42,207 nt of DNA from an uncultured Flavonifractor sp. (GTDB lineage Bacteria; Bacillota; Clostridia; Oscillospirales; Oscillospiraceae). Shown piece by piece: positions 40,946-42,207 of this stretch. Under the pieces are notes generated by a model, which worked only from the letters and a program-made list of their open reading frames with translations, did not search any database and was not told the origin of the DNA. Location of the stretch: contig CANDFO010000016.1 of assembly GCA_947384055.1 (NCBI GenBank), forward strand, positions 1 through 42,207, given 5' to 3'. The translations under genes and the position numbers were made by a program. Within the stretch, counting starts at the first letter, position 1. Each line of letters opens with the position of its first letter.

Positions 40946-41055
40946 CTTAATGACGCCGGAGGGCCTGGGAATCACGGTTAGAGCTGAAACTGTGCGCAGG
41001 GCGGCGCCGGTATCCTGAGTGCTGGAAATGGGTACAAATATTCTGCCGGTAATGA

Positions 41056-41084
41056 TTGCAATATGAGCGGATTTATATTAGAAT
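41056..41084 (+). promoter_or_regulatory. sigma-A-type promoter of pyrH-frr
   Basis: TTGCAA at 41056-41061 and TAGAAT at 41079-41084 with 17-nt spacing, placing the start of transcription near 41091, about 30 nt before the pyrH start codon. Confidence 0.75.
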
Positions 41085-41121
41085 AGGGGAGACAGAATTC
41101 CACTTTAAAGGGGTTGGGACT

Positions 41122-41844
41122 ATGAGCGAGCCGTATTATAAGCGGGTGCTGCTGAAGGTCAGCGGTGAGGCTCTGGCGGGTGAGGCCAGCCGCGGACTGG
41201 ATTTTGATGTGATCGGCAGTGTCTGCGATGTGATTAAAAAATGTGTGGACATGGGTGTGCAGGTGGGAATTGTGGTAGGCGGCGGCAACTTCTGGCGGGG
41301 ACTGAAGGACGGCGGCGACCGGATGGAGCGCACCCGCGCCGACCACATGGGGATGCTGGCTACCTCGATCAACGCGCTGGCCGTGGCCGATATGCTGGAG
41401 CAGAAAAAGGTGGATGTGCGGGTGATGACCGCCATTGAAATGCGTTCCATCGCGGAACCGTATATCCGCTCCAAGGCGATCCGGCACATGGAAAAGGGCC
41501 GGGTGGTGATCTTCGGCTGCGGTACGGGGAACCCCTTCTTTTCTACAGATACCGCGGCCGTGCTCCGGGCGGCGGAGATTGACGCCGATGCCATTCTGCT
41601 GGCGAAAAACATTGACGGCGTCTACAGTGCGGACCCACGGAAGGACCCCAGCGCTGTGAAGTACGATTTCATTACCTATGACGATGTGCTGGCCCAGCAT
41701 TTGCAGGTAATGGATTCCACCGCCGCGTCCTTGTCTATGGACAACAAGATTCCCGTGGTACTCTTTGCTCTGAAAGACCCGGAAAACATCCTGCGGGTGG
41801 TTATGGGTGAAAAAATAGGAACGATTGTCAAGGAGGCACTGTGA
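41122..41844 (+). CDS. pyrH: UMP kinase
   Basis: The 240-aa protein has the bacterial UMP kinase motifs: RVLLKVSGEALAGE, VVGGGNFWRG, RADHMGMLATSINALA, and FGCGTGNPFFSTDTAAVLRA, then AKNIDGVYSADPRKDP. It phosphorylates UMP to UDP. The frame stays open upstream to 41056, but ATG 41122 with AAAGGGG upstream matches the family start (KRVLLKVSGEA near the N-terminus). It lies 1 nt from frr; tsf, often the gene before it, is absent here. Confidence 0.96.
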   Translation: MSEPYYKRVLLKVSGEALAGEASRGLDFDVIGSVCDVIKKCVDMGVQVGIVVGGGNFWRGLKDGGDRMERTRADHMGMLATSINALAVADMLEQKKVDVRVMTAIEMRSIAEPYIRSKAIRHMEKGRVVIFGCGTGNPFFSTDTAAVLRAAEIDADAILLAKNIDGVYSADPRKDPSAVKYDFITYDDVLAQHLQVMDSTAASLSMDNKIPVVLFALKDPENILRVVMGEKIGTIVKEAL

Positions 41845-41845
41845 G

Positions 41846-42207
41846 ATGAACGAAATCAACAAGCCCTATGATGAGAAAATGCAGAAGACCATCGACGTGG
41901 TGGTCAGTGACTTTGCCAGCGTCCGGGCTGGGCGGGCCAATGCCGCCGTTCTGGATAAGATTTCCGTGGACTACTACGGCACCGCCACCCCCATCAATCA
42001 GGTGGCCGCCATCTCCTCGCCCGACCCCCGGAGCCTGATGATTCAGCCCTGGGACAGCAAGCTGCTCAAGCCCATTGAGAAGGCTATTCAGACCTCGGAC
42101 CTGGGCATTAACCCCCAGAACGACGGCCGGGTGATCCGTCTGGCCTTCCCCCAGCTTACCGAGGAGCGCCGCCGGGAGCTGACCAAGCAGGTCCGCAAGT
42201 ACGGCGA
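41846..42207 (+). CDS. frr: ribosome recycling factor (3' partial)
   Basis: The first 120 residues of RRF are visible: MNEINKPYDEKMQKTIDVVV, then SVRAGRANAAVLDKISVDYY, the DPRSLMIQPWD segment and LGINPQNDGRVIRLAFPQLT. These are conserved RRF landmarks. The window ends inside the gene, which would normally be ~185 aa. It releases tRNA and mRNA from post-termination ribosomes together with EF-G. AGGAGG at 41831-41836 serves as the ribosome binding site inside the end of pyrH. Confidence 0.95.
   Translation, partial: MNEINKPYDEKMQKTIDVVVSDFASVRAGRANAAVLDKISVDYYGTATPINQVAAISSPDPRSLMIQPWDSKLLKPIEKAIQTSDLGINPQNDGRVIRLAFPQLTEERRRELTKQVRKYG

Noticed and set aside
1..42207. CRISPR arrays, tRNA or rRNA genes, and transposase genes
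   Set aside because: None could be recognised on either strand; the MORN repeats and the palindrome at 39203 are the only repeat structures seen.

Overview
The window looks like a chromosomal segment of a GC-rich Firmicute, probably a gut Oscillospirales (Flavonifractor/Lawsonibacter-like) organism. The taxonomic reading is inference from several things: very GC-rich codon use, strong AGGAGG-type ribosome binding sites with frequent GTG/TTG starts, a large Bacillus/Clostridium-type SRP RNA with an Alu domain, and SpoIIAA/SpoIIAB/SpoIIE-type signalling proteins. Every gene I could support is on the + strand.

Positions 1-22480 hold the downstream part of an extracellular contractile injection system (eCIS, a phage-tail-like particle of the Afp/PVC/MAC type). 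In order there are a small Afp6-like protein (5' end outside the window), a LysM tube/baseplate protein, a gpD-type hub, a separate gpV-type spike, a gp25 wedge protein, two large gp6/J-like wedge proteins, a gpI-like protein, and a 596-aa structural protein with a C-terminal Ig-like domain. An unusual block of four genes follows (12129-18536): a protein that may be a relic of a kinase fold, a multi-pass membrane protein with a degenerate adenylate-cyclase homology domain, a small tail-anchored protein, and a MORN-repeat membrane protein. The particle genes then resume with a Pvc16-like terminator/cap protein, a small accessory protein, a PAAR-like DUF4280 tip and an AAA+ ATPase. Sheath, inner tube and tape-measure genes are not in the window and presumably lie upstream.

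Positions 22572-28771 encode a partner-switching module: a STAS anti-anti-sigma-type protein, a MATE transporter fused to a SpoIIAB-like ATPase domain, two tandem membrane SpoIIE/PP2C phosphatases with nearly the same sensor, and a stand-alone SpoIIAB-like kinase. Only one phosphatase and one kinase keep their catalytic residues. The first phosphatase and the two fused ATPase domains have lost theirs and look like pseudoenzymes. No sigma factor is present. A GNAT acetyltransferase and a DUF4157 (eCIS core domain) protein with an HExxH motif follow and may be modifier and cargo. Next come a LytTR response regulator interrupted by a one-base frameshift, an intact LytTR regulator, and an AgrC-like histidine kinase with its own sigma-A-type promoter.

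From 34098 on the region is mostly housekeeping: the SRP RNA with a strong promoter and two downstream terminator-like hairpins, dnaX, ybaB, a FUSC-like membrane protein, a DUF362/ferredoxin protein, deoC, a 162-bp palindromic MITE-like repeat, a BMP-family nucleoside-binding lipoprotein, and pyrH-frr (frr runs off the end).

The most interesting idea here is an injection particle locus wired to a membrane signalling network full of catalytically dead paralogues (pseudophosphatase, pseudo-anti-sigma domains, pseudocyclase). They probably sense an external or membrane condition and control assembly, loading or release of the particle. That functional link is inference from co-location.
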